The notes beneath the pieces are model-generated. The model searched no databases. It was not told where the DNA came from and saw only the letters and a list, made by a program, of their open reading frames with translations. Made by a program: the position numbers and the translations under genes. From Spirochaetia bacterium 38H-sp (GTDB lineage Bacteria; Spirochaetota; Spirochaetia; Winmispirales; Winmispiraceae): 64,000 nt of DNA. Shown here one piece after another: positions 8,510 through 18,106 of this stretch. Position 1 is the first letter of the stretch; every line of letters starts with the position of its first letter. The DNA is taken from positions 310,001 through 374,000 of the forward strand of contig JBCHKQ010000002.1 of NCBI GenBank assembly GCA_039023545.1, written 5' to 3'.

Positions 8510-9709
8510 CTAGTTCTCAAGAATAATAATCTCAACACGACGATTTTTCTTTCTACCTTCTTCTGTCGCATTGCTTGCAACAGGACGCGTTGCACCGTAC
8601 CCCTCTATCAGCATCTGCTCGGGAGACCTTACCCCAAGAGACAGCAAAAACTCAGCGACAGCCCTTGCCCGCTCTATAGACAACTTCTGTCTACCCTCAG
8701 CAGTACCAGCAAGCGCAGTATGTCCTGCAATCTTAAGATCCCTGTCTGGATACTTACGCAAAATTTCAGCAATCTTCTTTAACTTATCCTGTTCTGACGG
8801 TAAAAGCACAGCAGAATCAGGAGGGAACCTAATATTATCAAGAGTAATCTTTACCCCTTCCTCCGTGCTCTCAACAGAAGCATCGGGCACATCAAGCCTG
8901 TCTATATCCTTTTCCACAGCATCCACAACAGCTGCCTTATCCAGAGGACTTGCCCATACCACCTTTGCATTAGCCTTACCATCAAACTCAAAAACAGCAC
9001 CATTGTTGAGAACAAGAGCAAAATAAAACTCCTCCCTATAAAACATATCCATACCACGCTCAACATCCCAATAATGCTCCTGACGAGAATATCCCCGTAT
9101 CTCAACAGGAGCATCAGGACTGGAAACCTCAGCCTTTCTCCTATAAAACACAGGATACTCTGCATCAAACCGGTGCAAAACATTGCCATCCACAGAAACA
9201 GGCCCCACATAAATATAACTCACATTAACAGGAAACTTAAAAGGCTCCTTTATACCCAACTCATCAAAATAGTGCACCTCATATCCGCTTGCAGACCACA
9301 CATCACCAGCCTCCAATTCTCTTCCAGGGAAAAGAGGAACATTCCTCACAATAGGATAACGATAAGAATCATCTATCTCCATATTTCCAAGCCTATCTAT
9401 CCAGTACTCACTTACACTATCCTCCTGCTTATTAAACACAGAAAGAGAAAGTCCCGAGAACTCCTCTGCCGTAACATAAACAGCTTTGCAAAAAACCCTA
9501 TTTCCCTCGGCCTTCTCTACAGAAATAGAACTCTTATTGAGAACACGCGCAAAATAAGACTGTCCACCCACAGATACAGTCTCTTCCACAAGCCCTACAA
9601 CACGGTACATTTGACCCGCCGCAAGCCCATAAGCAAAATCAATAGAAAAAGCAAAAAAAGAAATAAAAGAAAAACACACAACACACAGAAAACGCTTAAA
9701 CATAACCAT
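8510..9709 (-). CDS. Exported protein with C-terminal OmpA peptidoglycan-binding domain
   Basis: About 400 residues. A hydrophobic signal peptide (FKRFLCVVCFSFISFFAF) is followed by a roughly 270-residue beta-rich region of unknown role and a C-terminal OmpA domain. That domain begins with IRFPPDSAVLLPSEQDKL, continues with LKIAGHTALAGTAEGRQKLSIERARAVAEFL, and ends with GYGATRPVASNATEEGRKKNRRVEI, which carries the conserved NxxxR..NRRVE peptidoglycan contact. It should anchor the envelope to peptidoglycan. The start is uncertain: ATGs at 9709 and 9703 are both possible and neither has a clear ribosome site. Convergent with the monooxygenase-like gene; tRNA-Phe lies upstream on the other strand. 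Confidence 0.85.
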   Translation of the reverse strand: MVMFKRFLCVVCFSFISFFAFSIDFAYGLAAGQMYRVVGLVEETVSVGGQSYFARVLNKSSISVEKAEGNRVFCKAVYVTAEEFSGLSLSVFNKQEDSVSEYWIDRLGNMEIDDSYRYPIVRNVPLFPGRELEAGDVWSASGYEVHYFDELGIKEPFKFPVNVSYIYVGPVSVDGNVLHRFDAEYPVFYRRKAEVSSPDAPVEIRGYSRQEHYWDVERGMDMFYREEFYFALVLNNGAVFEFDGKANAKVVWASPLDKAAVVDAVEKDIDRLDVPDASVESTEEGVKITLDNIRFPPDSAVLLPSEQDKLKKIAEILRKYPDRDLKIAGHTALAGTAEGRQKLSIERARAVAEFLLSLGVRSPEQMLIEGYGATRPVASNATEEGRKKNRRVEIIILEN

Positions 9710-9833
9710 GATACAAATTCTATCGACAAAAAGACACAAAAACCAAAATACGACAAAAACAACCTATAACAGATTTTTTTACACCAACACTTGACACAAA
9801 ACAAAAAAGCTGATATATATCTGCACATAACGT

Positions 9834-9906
<73 letters not shown>

Positions 9907-9907
9907 C

Positions 9908-9936
9908 AACCCCGCTTATGCGGGGCTTTTTTTTTT
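9908..9936 (+). terminator. Rho-independent terminator after tRNA-Phe
   Basis: CCCCGC, loop TTAT, GCGGGG, followed by a run of about ten T. Confidence 0.92.
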
Positions 9937-9991
9937 GCAAAAGCATTGCACAAAAAAAACCCCAATGCTATCCTCCCAAAAGGAGGATAAA

Positions 9992-10891
9992 ATGAAACTT
10001 TCTAGTTATCTGTATCCCGAGTACATCAAGCTAGACTCAGCTGTATCAGACTTTGACCAAGCTGCTCTTATGCTGCTTGACTCGGTAAAGTCACTCATAA
10101 AAGAAAAAAACACACAAGAACTCCTTACCCTGGTAAAAGAAAGAGAAAAACAAGCACCAACAGTCTTTGATGACGGGCTCTGCGTACCACACCTAAGACT
10201 GGATAATTTTGACGACCACATAATAGCAATATGCATACCCAAAGAACCATTTATCTATGCAGAAAAAACAGTAAAAATAATGGTAATGATAATCTCATCC
10301 AAGGCAAAACCCTCTTCATATCTCAACACCCTAAGCGGAATAGCAAAACTAATAAAAAATCAGCAAATAAGACAAAAACTGCTGGATACAAAAAATGCAG
10401 ACCAGTTAATAAACATAATAAAAGAAAACGACATAGAAGTAGAAAAAGGCATCACAGTAGCAGACATAATGAGCGACAAAGTAATAGCCGTACAAGAGGA
10501 AACATCATTAAAAGAAGTAATAGATCTCTTTGTAAAAAACCATACAAGCTTTATACCTGTTACTGACAATCACAACACTCTCCTCGGAGAAATCAGGATG
10601 TTTGACATCCTACAAATAGGATTACCACAATACACAAGCATGATAGGAAACCTGAGATTTCTAAAATCATTTGAACCCTTTGAAGAACTATTAAAGAAAG
10701 AAGAACAGCTTAAGGCAAAAGACATAATGAAAAAACCTCACCCACTTGTAAATCCTGACACAAGCATAATAGAACTTGCCTTTGAAATATCAAGAGAACA
10801 GAGAAGACACGTGGCAGTAGTCACAAAAGACAATAAACTTGCCGGCGTAGTCAGCATAATGGACATTTTGGACAAAGTATTGAGGGTATAA
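9992..10891 (+). CDS. PTS EIIA type-2 domain fused to two CBS domains
   Basis: A 299-residue cytoplasmic regulator. Residues 1-145 are a fructose/nitrogen-type PTS EIIA domain with the phosphorylatable His67 in DDGLCVPHLRL. A first CBS motif follows at about 150-208 (VADIMSDKVIAV...GEIRMFDIL) and a second at 240-299 (AKDIMKKPHPLV...GVVSIMDIL), suited to binding adenine nucleotides. A perfect AGGAGG precedes the ATG at 9992. The frame also extends upstream into the terminator, which is not likely used. Only 2 bp separate it from the ion transporter gene, so it very probably controls that transporter. Confidence 0.88.
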   Translation: MKLSSYLYPEYIKLDSAVSDFDQAALMLLDSVKSLIKEKNTQELLTLVKEREKQAPTVFDDGLCVPHLRLDNFDDHIIAICIPKEPFIYAEKTVKIMVMIISSKAKPSSYLNTLSGIAKLIKNQQIRQKLLDTKNADQLINIIKENDIEVEKGITVADIMSDKVIAVQEETSLKEVIDLFVKNHTSFIPVTDNHNTLLGEIRMFDILQIGLPQYTSMIGNLRFLKSFEPFEELLKKEEQLKAKDIMKKPHPLVNPDTSIIELAFEISREQRRHVAVVTKDNKLAGVVSIMDILDKVLRV

Positions 10892-10893
10892 TA

Positions 10894-12201
10894 ATGGAAA
10901 CAACATCAATAATATCACCTGCACACATATACATTGCAATAACAATATTTAGCGTACTCTACATCCTTATATCTCTAGAAAAAATCAACAAAACAATTCT
11001 TGCGCTCATAGGTGCAAGCCTCTTCCTCTTATCAGGACTCATAAGCCAGGACGCAGCCTTTTTAGAACACGTAGACTGGAACGTAATTCTGCTTCTCATA
11101 AGCATGATGGTGATAGTAGGAATAACAAAAGAATCCGGACTCTTTCAATACGTTGCACTAAAAACAGCAAAAATAACACGCGGTAACCCCGTATACATCC
11201 TAATCCTATTTGCACTCATCACAGCCTTCTTCTCAGCCCTTCTGGACAACGTAACCACAGTACTGATACTAACCCCCATAACAATACTCATAGCAGTTGA
11301 GCTGGGCATATCCCCCCTACCCTTTGTAATAAGTGACGCCATAGCATCCAATATAGGCGGCACAGCCACACTAATAGGAGACCCTCCCAACATCATGATA
11401 GGAAGCAAAGCAGGCCTATCATTTATGCAATTTATCACCAACCTAGGCCCCGTTATCCTTGTAATCATTACAGCATACATAGCATTTGCATGGCTCGTAT
11501 TTGGCAGAAAAATGCACGTAAGCAACGAGAGAAGAGCCCGCATAATGGAAATTGACGAGACAAAAGCAATAACAAACAAAACACTACTCATAAAATCCCT
11601 AATAGTCATAAGCCTAGTAATAATAGGATTCTTCATCCATGGCGCACTTGGACTAGAACCCGCAACAATAGCCATGGCAGGCGCTGCCATCCTTATGCTC
11701 CTGACAGGAGAAGAAGAAGTAGACAAATTCTTTCACGAAGTAGAATGGGGCACAATATTCTTCTTCCTAGGCCTCTTTATAATGGTAGGAGCACTAGTAG
11801 AAGTAGGCGCAATAAAAATGCTTTCCCAATGGGTCCTCAAACTCACAGGAGGCGACATAAAACTAACCTCCATAGTAGTTCTCTGGTTCTCGGGAATATT
11901 CTCTGCAATAGTAGACAACATCCCCTACGTAGCAACAATGATACCCATGATAGACGGCATAGGACAAACCATAGGAGCGACAGCAATCCTTCCACTCTGG
12001 TGGTCGTTGGCACTTGGTGCATGCCTGGGAGGAAACGGCACATTAGTAGGCGCATCAGCAAACGTAGTAAGCGCAGGCATCGCAACAAAATCCGGCTACA
12101 AAATAAGCTTTATAGAATTCACAAAATACGGAGCAGGATTCACAATCATATCCCTAGCAATATCAATGCTCTACATAATGATAAGATACGTAGGCTTCTA
12201 A
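10894..12201 (+). CDS. ArsB/NhaD-type (ion transporter superfamily) membrane protein
   Basis: Inner-membrane transporter of 435 residues with about eleven hydrophobic spans. It has the signature halves of the ArsB/NhaD/citrate-type superfamily. The first re-entrant region includes DNVTTVLILTPI, IASNIGGTATLIGDPPNIMIGS and GLSFMQFI. The second includes VDNIPYVATMIPM and ACLGGNGTLVGASANVVSAGIA. These match Na+/H+ antiporters of the NhaD type and arsenite permeases. There is no arsR, arsA or arsM nearby, so sodium/proton exchange or organic anion transport is more likely than arsenite export. Coupled by 2 bp to the EIIA-CBS gene. Confidence 0.88.
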   Translation: METTSIISPAHIYIAITIFSVLYILISLEKINKTILALIGASLFLLSGLISQDAAFLEHVDWNVILLLISMMVIVGITKESGLFQYVALKTAKITRGNPVYILILFALITAFFSALLDNVTTVLILTPITILIAVELGISPLPFVISDAIASNIGGTATLIGDPPNIMIGSKAGLSFMQFITNLGPVILVIITAYIAFAWLVFGRKMHVSNERRARIMEIDETKAITNKTLLIKSLIVISLVIIGFFIHGALGLEPATIAMAGAAILMLLTGEEEVDKFFHEVEWGTIFFFLGLFIMVGALVEVGAIKMLSQWVLKLTGGDIKLTSIVVLWFSGIFSAIVDNIPYVATMIPMIDGIGQTIGATAILPLWWSLALGACLGGNGTLVGASANVVSAGIATKSGYKISFIEFTKYGAGFTIISLAISMLYIMIRYVGF

Positions 12202-12209
12202 AAAAAACA

Positions 12210-12281
12210 AACCGAACGGTATAAGCGCGCCCCAAAAAGCACAGCACAAAAGAAAAGCGCGCTTATACCTGCCTACGGCAG
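12210..12281 (+). repeat. Dispersed hairpin element, copy 5 (forward)
   Basis: ACCGAACG (12211-12218), perfect 12 bp stem GTATAAGCGCGC (12219-12230) with GCGCGCTTATAC (12257-12268), right end CTGCCTACGGCAG (12269-12281). Starts 9 bp after the transporter stop, between convergent genes. Confidence 0.82.
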
Positions 12282-12344
12282 AAAAGCAAAAAAGCCATCC
12301 TGCAAAACAGGACAGCCCCACAAACAGCACCAATAAAAAAACAA

Positions 12345-13400
12345 TCAAAGAAGCTCATAAGCAGACATCACAAGCTCCTCTGTCTTATCCCAACCAATAC
12401 ACTCATCCGTAACAGACACACCATAGCGCAGCTTGGACAAATCATCAGGAATAGGCTGACACCCCTCATAGATATTACTCTCAAGCATAAAACCAATAAG
12501 AGAAGACCTCCCAGAAACACGCTGCTCAAGAAACGCCCTAAAAACCCTCTCCTGCCTCACATGCTTCTTACCAGAGTTAGCATGACTACAATCTATAACA
12601 ATAGCCGGCTCAAACCCTGACTCCCTAAGCTTATCCTCTGCAGACTCCACAAACTCCTCATAATAATTGGGACCATGCTTACCACCACGCAAAATTATAT
12701 GAGCATTACCATTTCCCGTAGTCCTTACAACAGCAGTACGACCATCCTGATCAATACCCAAAAAACTATGAGGAGAACTACAAGCCTTGAGGGCATTGAC
12801 AGCAGTATCTATACTGCCATCAGTACTATTCTTAAACCCCACAGGCATAGAAAGACCACTTGCCATATCCCTGTGAGTCTGAGACTCAGTAGTACGCGCA
12901 CCTATAGCAGCCCAAGAAATAAGATCTGCAATATACTGAGGAACAGTAGCATCAAGAAGCTCCGACCCAGCAGGAACCCCCATCTCATTTATCTTAATAA
13001 GAAGACGCCTTGCCTCTCTAAGACCAGTCTCAATATCCCATGAGCCATCAAGCCGCGGATCCATTATAAACCCACGCCATCCCAAAGTAGTCCTAGGCTT
13101 CTCAAAATACACCCTCATAACAAGAAAAAGCTTATCAGCCACCCTCTCCCTAAGCCTCTTAAAACGCTCCGCATAATCCAAAGCTGCATTCACATCATGG
13201 ATAGAACAAGGCCCAATAAAACCAACAGGACGACTATCCCTCTTGGCAAGAATATCAACTATAGTATTTCTTGCAGCAACAACAGTCTCAAGAGCATCAT
13301 TGGTTAAAGGAAGCTCCCTCTTAAGCTCCTCGGGAGAAACAATCCGCTCAATAGAAGATATATGAATATTCTCCGCTCTCTGCGACATCCTGGTAACCAT
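12345..13400 (-). CDS. 3-deoxy-7-phosphoheptulonate synthase (class I DAHP synthase)
   Basis: First enzyme of the shikimate pathway: phosphoenolpyruvate plus erythrose 4-phosphate gives DAHP. Class I (AroF/G/H) signatures are clear: GFIGPCSIHD, MRVYFEKPRTTLGWRGFIMDP, GAR/TTESQTHRDMASGLSMPVGFKN, IILRGGKHGPNYY, and the metal-binding IDCSHANSGK plus SVTDECIGW near the C-terminus. 351 residues is full length. An AAGGAG site precedes the ATG. Which aromatic amino acid inhibits it cannot be told. Possibly transcribed with the ArsC/Spx-like gene upstream, 53 bp away. Confidence 0.95.
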   Translation of the reverse strand: MVTRMSQRAENIHISSIERIVSPEELKRELPLTNDALETVVAARNTIVDILAKRDSRPVGFIGPCSIHDVNAALDYAERFKRLRERVADKLFLVMRVYFEKPRTTLGWRGFIMDPRLDGSWDIETGLREARRLLIKINEMGVPAGSELLDATVPQYIADLISWAAIGARTTESQTHRDMASGLSMPVGFKNSTDGSIDTAVNALKACSSPHSFLGIDQDGRTAVVRTTGNGNAHIILRGGKHGPNYYEEFVESAEDKLRESGFEPAIVIDCSHANSGKKHVRQERVFRAFLEQRVSGRSSLIGFMLESNIYEGCQPIPDDLSKLRYGVSVTDECIGWDKTEELVMSAYELL

Positions 13401-13453
13401 ACAAAACTCCTTATAAATTGATTCTACACAAAGAAACCTATACTTACAAGACC

Positions 13454-13798
13454 CTATACTTTAACAGACTCGCAAAAAACCTTCCAAGAACTCTCGTCAA
13501 AACCACAAGAATATCGCTGCCCGCACTTTACAACAGGAGTTTTAATAAGCTCAGGATACTCAACAATGAGTTCCTCTGTCTCAGCATCATAATAAGCAAA
13601 CCTCTTCTTATAGACAGAACTATCCTTATCCAAAACATCATCACCCAGAAAAGAATATATCTTCTTAGCCTCCCCCCCTGACAAAGACCTCTCCCTAAGA
13701 TCAAAAAACTGAGGATTAATCCCTCGTTCCTTAAAAAACCTTATAGCCTTCTGAGTAACCTTACACTTATTTGTACCATATATAACAATAGACATCAT
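13454..13798 (-). CDS. ArsC/Spx-family thioredoxin-fold protein
   Basis: A 114-residue protein of the arsenate reductase-like/Spx family. It begins IVIYGTNKCKVTQKAIRFF, with a single cysteine (CxxT) at the active loop, as in ArsC-like rather than CxxC Spx proteins. YPELIKTPVVKCG takes the place of the family's cis-proline RPI/VV segment. There is no ars operon, so a role in arsenate reduction is not supported; YffB- or MgsR-like redox roles are equally possible. The first of two adjacent ATGs is taken, after an AGGTAGG site. Confidence 0.75.
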   Translation of the reverse strand: MMSIVIYGTNKCKVTQKAIRFFKERGINPQFFDLRERSLSGGEAKKIYSFLGDDVLDKDSSVYKKRFAYYDAETEELIVEYPELIKTPVVKCGQRYSCGFDESSWKVFCESVKV

Positions 13799-13975
13799 AA
13801 CAACCTACCTTGTTTTATAACAATATTTTATAACAATAATATAGAAAAAAAACAGTATAAAAAAGCACCCTTATCAGCATTGATAACCTTATAAAACCTT
13901 TATTACATATTATTTCCCCTTATTCTGTCAATCTATGTTATATGATAACGATAAATACAGACAACAACAATTTTT

Positions 13976-16222
13976 CTCACTCTAACATATTTGGTGGCTA
14001 AAACTTTCTAAGAAATAAGAATAAAAAAAAGCAGGCCTAACTTTAAATCCCATATTTGGTGGCTAAAACTTGTCGGTGCACTTGCTAGTCCTATTGTGCT
14101 TGTGACCTTTAAATCCCATATTTGGTGGCTAAAACTGCGCAAGATGTAATTTCTTGTGTAACAAGCATTTGCTTTAAATCCCATATTTGGTGGCTAAAAC
14201 CTTTGCTGCTGCTGTGGAGATTACGGCAGGTGAGAACTTTAAATCCCATATTTGGTGGCTAAAACAGGATGGACGGTTGCGCATGAGCAGGCATTGCATG
14301 ACCTTTAAATCCCATATTTGGTGGCTAAAACTATGAAAATAAAAAACTATTTTAAAGACATAAACAACTTTAAATCCCATATTTGGTGGCTAAAACTCGA
14401 GGAACTTCCAGACGAGTACGAGGTTGTGCTAACTTTAAATCCCATATTTGGTGGCTAAAACACACTGGCAGGAGCTAGTTATATGCTGGAAAATAATACT
14501 TTAAATCCCATATTTGGTGGCTAAAACCTGCTGTTTTATGTACTCCTGTAAGGTCTAAAGTACTCTTTAAATCCCATATTTGGTGGCTAAAACGTTTTGT
14601 GCCGATACCAAGCTAGAATTTATTAAGATCTTTAAATCCCATATTTGGTGGCTAAAACAATCTTGTCCTTAATGCAGGAGGGATAAGCGAGATACTTTAA
14701 ATCCCATATTTGGTGGCTAAAACGGATGGCACACGATAGAAATAACACCAGATATGGTCTTTAAATCCCATATTTGGTGGCTAAAACTAACACGCCAATT
14801 TTATGTTTGCCGTTAATTTTAAACTTTAAATCCCATATTTGGTGGCTAAAACAGACCAAAAAGGGGCTAACAGCCATCTGGGAAGAAGGCTTTAAATCCC
14901 ATATTTGGTGGCTAAAACTAAAATATGCTAGCATATATACTTATAGTTTTAGGACTTTAAATCCCATATTTGGTGGCTAAAACAGAAATTTCTGAATCTT
15001 TTGACCTTCCTTCTCTGGACTTTAAATCCCATATTTGGTGGCTAAAACCAGGAAAAAAGCTATAAAGCTAATGAAGACGGTACGCTTTAAATCCCATATT
15101 TGGTGGCTAAAACCGTTTTTTTATAATAAAGCTTATAGATGATGAGCGAGCTTTAAATCCCATATTTGGTGGCTAAAACAAACCTGCTCATGGGCAACAG
15201 TCCAACCCTCATCGTCTTTAAATCCCATATTTGGTGGCTAAAACTGATAGGTGCTAATAATAATATGACACCTTTGCGTCTTTAAATCCCATATTTGGTG
15301 GCTAAAACCCATAATGCTGTCCGGCACAAGTGTAGGTATATCGTCCTTTAAATCCCATATTTGGTGGCTAAAACCAGGAAAAAAGCTATAAAGCTAATGA
15401 AGACGGTACGCTTTAAATCCCATATTTGGTGGCTAAAACAGGTAGTAATGTATCTGTTAATAATGGAGGAGCTGGCTTTAAATCCCATATTTGGTGGCTA
15501 AAACAAAATAAAGCCGTCCACTGCTTTGCTCTATGTAAGTCTTTAAATCCCATATTTGGTGGCTAAAACTATTATTTAAATACTGTAAAATATGTTTTAC
15601 GCTTTCCCTTTAAATCCCATATTTGGTGGCTAAAACCATAATGATAAACATGTTTGAAGCATATACAAAAACCTTTAAATCCCATATTTGGTGGCTAAAA
15701 CCCGGCAGATACTAAAAATGATATATGGCTTTTTGATCTTTAAATCCCATATTTGGTGGCTAAAACAATGTACACATTAATGAAAAGTTGTATTTATATA
15801 AGACTTTAAATCCCATATTTGGTGGCTAAAACGTCTTTTCTTTGTGCAACGATGTGCGATAACGTTGTCTTTAAATCCCATATTTGGTGGCTAAAACTTA
15901 AAATCTGCCTTGCTTTCTATTTTGCGTCGGTATCTTTAAATCCCATATTTGGTGGCTAAAACTTCAAGCTTCTGCCTGATTTCTTTCTCTTCTTTCAGCT
16001 TTAAATCCCATATTTGGTGGCTAAAACCCGAGTTGGTATAGAATATGAAACAAAAATAGAACACTTTAAATCCCATATTTGGTGGCTAAAACTCCACCAT
16101 GGTGGTTTGCACAAACCACCAAAAAGCCCTTTAAATCCCATATTTGGTGGCTAAAACCGGTAATGTTATGGCTGATAGGATTGTTACCATTGACTTTAAA
16201 TCCCATATTTGGTGGCTAAAAC
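13976..16222 (-). CRISPR. CRISPR array, 35 repeats and 34 spacers
   Basis: The 29-base repeat starts CTTTAAATCCC and ends GGTGGCTAAAAC on the plus strand, or GTTTTAGCCACC...GGGATTTAAAG on the minus strand. Thirty-four copies appear identical. The copy at 13976-14004 keeps only the minus-strand 5' two thirds. Spacers run 35-38 bases, mostly 36. Degeneration at the left end, and the leader plus cas genes at the right end, show that the array is transcribed leftward. crRNA 5' handles would then end ATTTAAAG. The spacer at 15049-15084 is repeated exactly at 15375-15410. Confidence 0.97.
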
Positions 16223-16331
16223 CCATTGCAATAATACACTTATCTTATTAAAAAATAAAGAGTTGAATTCTTTTTATTTTGGATAATTAAAGTTTTTTTT
16301 CCGAATCCTTTGATAGTGCATTGTTATATTA
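16223..16331 (-). promoter_or_regulatory. CRISPR leader
   Basis: A 109 bp, very AT-rich non-coding stretch between the cas2 stop and the first (newest) repeat. It should hold the array promoter and the integration signals. No promoter could be assigned with confidence. Confidence 0.75.
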
Positions 16332-16613
16332 CTATAAAATATTATCTGTAGGATCAAAGTCTATCCCTATATTCTCTCTATAAATATTATTTATATTTTC
16401 TATTATATAGATAACTACATAATCCTCTTTTTTATTTATTATATTCTCTACATCCTTTTTTAGAGCTAATAATTTTGCCTCTGAAATTTCTCCTTCAAAA
16501 ACTGATTTTTGGGTATGATGAAGATATTCTCTACATTTTTTCATTATCTTGGGCAACCTGCTTCTTCCCTGTTTTGTTTCTGTATATATATCATACACAA
16601 GGATAATATACAT
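16332..16613 (-). CDS. cas2: CRISPR-associated endonuclease Cas2
   Basis: 93 residues with the Cas2 ferredoxin-like fold: MYIILVYDIYTETKQGRSRLPKIMKKC carries the conserved Asp8 after the first strand, and TQKSVFEGEISEAK follows. It forms the spacer-integration complex with Cas1. It starts 3 bp after cas1 and is the last cas gene before the leader. Confidence 0.95.
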   Translation of the reverse strand: MYIILVYDIYTETKQGRSRLPKIMKKCREYLHHTQKSVFEGEISEAKLLALKKDVENIINKKEDYVVIYIIENINNIYRENIGIDFDPTDNIL

Positions 16614-16616
16614 CTC

Positions 16617-17594
16617 TTACCACCATATTTTAAAGGCTCTATATGGCTCTTCTTTTAAAAGATGTTTTATTATTTTATATAATTCCAATCTTATTATTCT
16701 GCTATAGCTGACCTTTCTTTTTAGCTTTTTATGCATTATTGTATTATTCATTTTCTCATCAAAAGATTTTACAACTATTTTTCTGCCGTTCTCTTTTAAA
16801 TAACAATAGTTGAGCTCTTTATCAAAATGTTTATCGGTCAACTCTCTATTGTTTAACAAGTCAAATATCAGTCTGTCTCCATATATAGGTTTAAAAATTT
16901 CTGCAACATCAAGAGCAAGAGAAAATCTTCTATACGATGGCTCATGCAGATAACTTATTGTAGGATTCAATTGGGTTCTGTATATTTCCTTTATCACAGC
17001 AGTATATATAAGGCTGTTAACAAATGATATTATGGCGTTTAACATATTATCGGGAGGATGTTTTACTCGTTTTGTAAATTCTATTTCTTGTTTTATGATC
17101 TGTGGGAAAAGAGCATAATACAACTCCCTTGCGTTTCCTTCTATCCCCATAAGAGAAGCAATTGTATCCTGTTCTAATGCCAGAGCAGAAAAATTATTCA
17201 TAGTCGCTATATTACTATCATCAATATTGGGATATTTTTTTATATTTTTTATAAATCCATCAATTGCAGAATATACAAATTCTTTTGCAATTTCTAATCT
17301 CTTTTTTATGTCCAAATAATGTTCTACCTGCCTTACAATAATCTCTCCCGATACAAGATTTTCTCTTGGATAAAAACTTCCCGTCCACCAACCATAATAA
17401 TTAAAAAAATGCACAAGTATTCCGTTCTTTGCAAAAAAGTTTATGACCCTGGTATTAAGATCAATCTCTCCAAAAAGATATAAATTATCGATATCATTGA
17501 CAGGTATGGGAATTTTTGTGTCTTCTGTCTCCATAACAATAGAGTTATCTTTTCTGCTTATTCTGCCACTTTTAAAGATATAATAATCTTTCAC
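16617..17594 (-). CDS. cas1: CRISPR-associated integrase Cas1
   Basis: Metal-dependent integrase that inserts new spacers. The conserved acidic and histidine residues are visible in GIEGNARELYY (Glu), ISYLHEPSYRRFSLALD (His) and LALDVAEIFKP (Asp). The start is taken as GTG at 17594 (VKDYYIFKSGRISRKDN), which gives the usual Cas1 N-terminus and has GAGG six bases upstream. An in-frame TTG at 17615 would add seven residues and overlap cas4. The GTG lies 8 bp after the cas4 stop. About 325 residues, normal length. Confidence 0.95.
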   Translation of the reverse strand: MKDYYIFKSGRISRKDNSIVMETEDTKIPIPVNDIDNLYLFGEIDLNTRVINFFAKNGILVHFFNYYGWWTGSFYPRENLVSGEIIVRQVEHYLDIKKRLEIAKEFVYSAIDGFIKNIKKYPNIDDSNIATMNNFSALALEQDTIASLMGIEGNARELYYALFPQIIKQEIEFTKRVKHPPDNMLNAIISFVNSLIYTAVIKEIYRTQLNPTISYLHEPSYRRFSLALDVAEIFKPIYGDRLIFDLLNNRELTDKHFDKELNYCYLKENGRKIVVKSFDEKMNNTIMHKKLKRKVSYSRIIRLELYKIIKHLLKEEPYRAFKIWW

Positions 17595-17602
17595 AATACA
17601 CC

Positions 17603-18097
17603 TCAACAGTAGCAAAACTCATAATAACTGCATTTTTTGCAATAGGGTTTATTTATTATAGTTGGAGCTTCAGGTTTTCTGATTATTCTATCAATATCCA
17701 TCAATGTTTTTTCTATAAAGCAGGTATCTTCTAATGAAAGGCTTACTCTTTCCCTCTTTCTTAATTTTGGATAATCAATTATCCCTTCTATTTGAATGCC
17801 AATGTTTTTAAAATAGTAAATATAATACTTTATCTGCCAGAGATGAGATTCTTCTAAAGACTTTGATTTTTTTACCTCGTGAATTAAACCTCTTTTTGCT
17901 TCAAGCAGGTCTATTTTTATTCCCTCTAGATTTATCTCCTTTCTTTTTCTTTGATAAGAATTCTCATGGATTAACTTCCCAATTTCCACAAGCTCGCTTG
18001 TATGTTCCATAGATATGTTTTTGCTAAAAAGCCAGAGTTTTCTTTGGCAGACAATATAATAGGCAACCTGTGTGCCTGTGATGATTGGGTTTTGCAT
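17603..18097 (-). CDS. cas4: CRISPR-associated exonuclease Cas4
   Basis: 164 residues, RecB-like nuclease that trims prespacers and helps select the PAM side. An N-terminal cysteine (AYYIVCQRKLWLF) and the C-terminal CKKCSYYEFC triad form the four-cysteine Fe-S site. GKLIHENSY, IKIDLLEAKRGLIHEVKKSKS (with the D..E.K catalytic pattern) and HLWQIKYYIYYF (the QxxxY motif) are present. Nine bases separate it from cas3. Confidence 0.93.
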   Translation of the reverse strand: MQNPIITGTQVAYYIVCQRKLWLFSKNISMEHTSELVEIGKLIHENSYQRKRKEINLEGIKIDLLEAKRGLIHEVKKSKSLEESHLWQIKYYIYYFKNIGIQIEGIIDYPKLRKRERVSLSLEDTCFIEKTLMDIDRIIRKPEAPTIINKPYCKKCSYYEFCYC

Positions 18098-18106
18098 AAA
18101 TTTTAT

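Noticed and set aside
10894..12201. Arsenite efflux pump, together with the ArsC-like protein at 13454
   Set aside because: The two genes are on opposite strands with DAHP synthase between, and arsR, arsA and arsM are absent.
14174..14980. Open frames across the CRISPR array encoding repeated KSHIWWLK-like peptides
   Set aside because: They are translations of the 29-base repeat with spacers, have no ribosome site and fall wholly within the array.
17595..17615. TTG start for Cas1 overlapping cas4
   Set aside because: The GTG at 17594 has a proper GAGG site and gives the normal Cas1 N-terminus.
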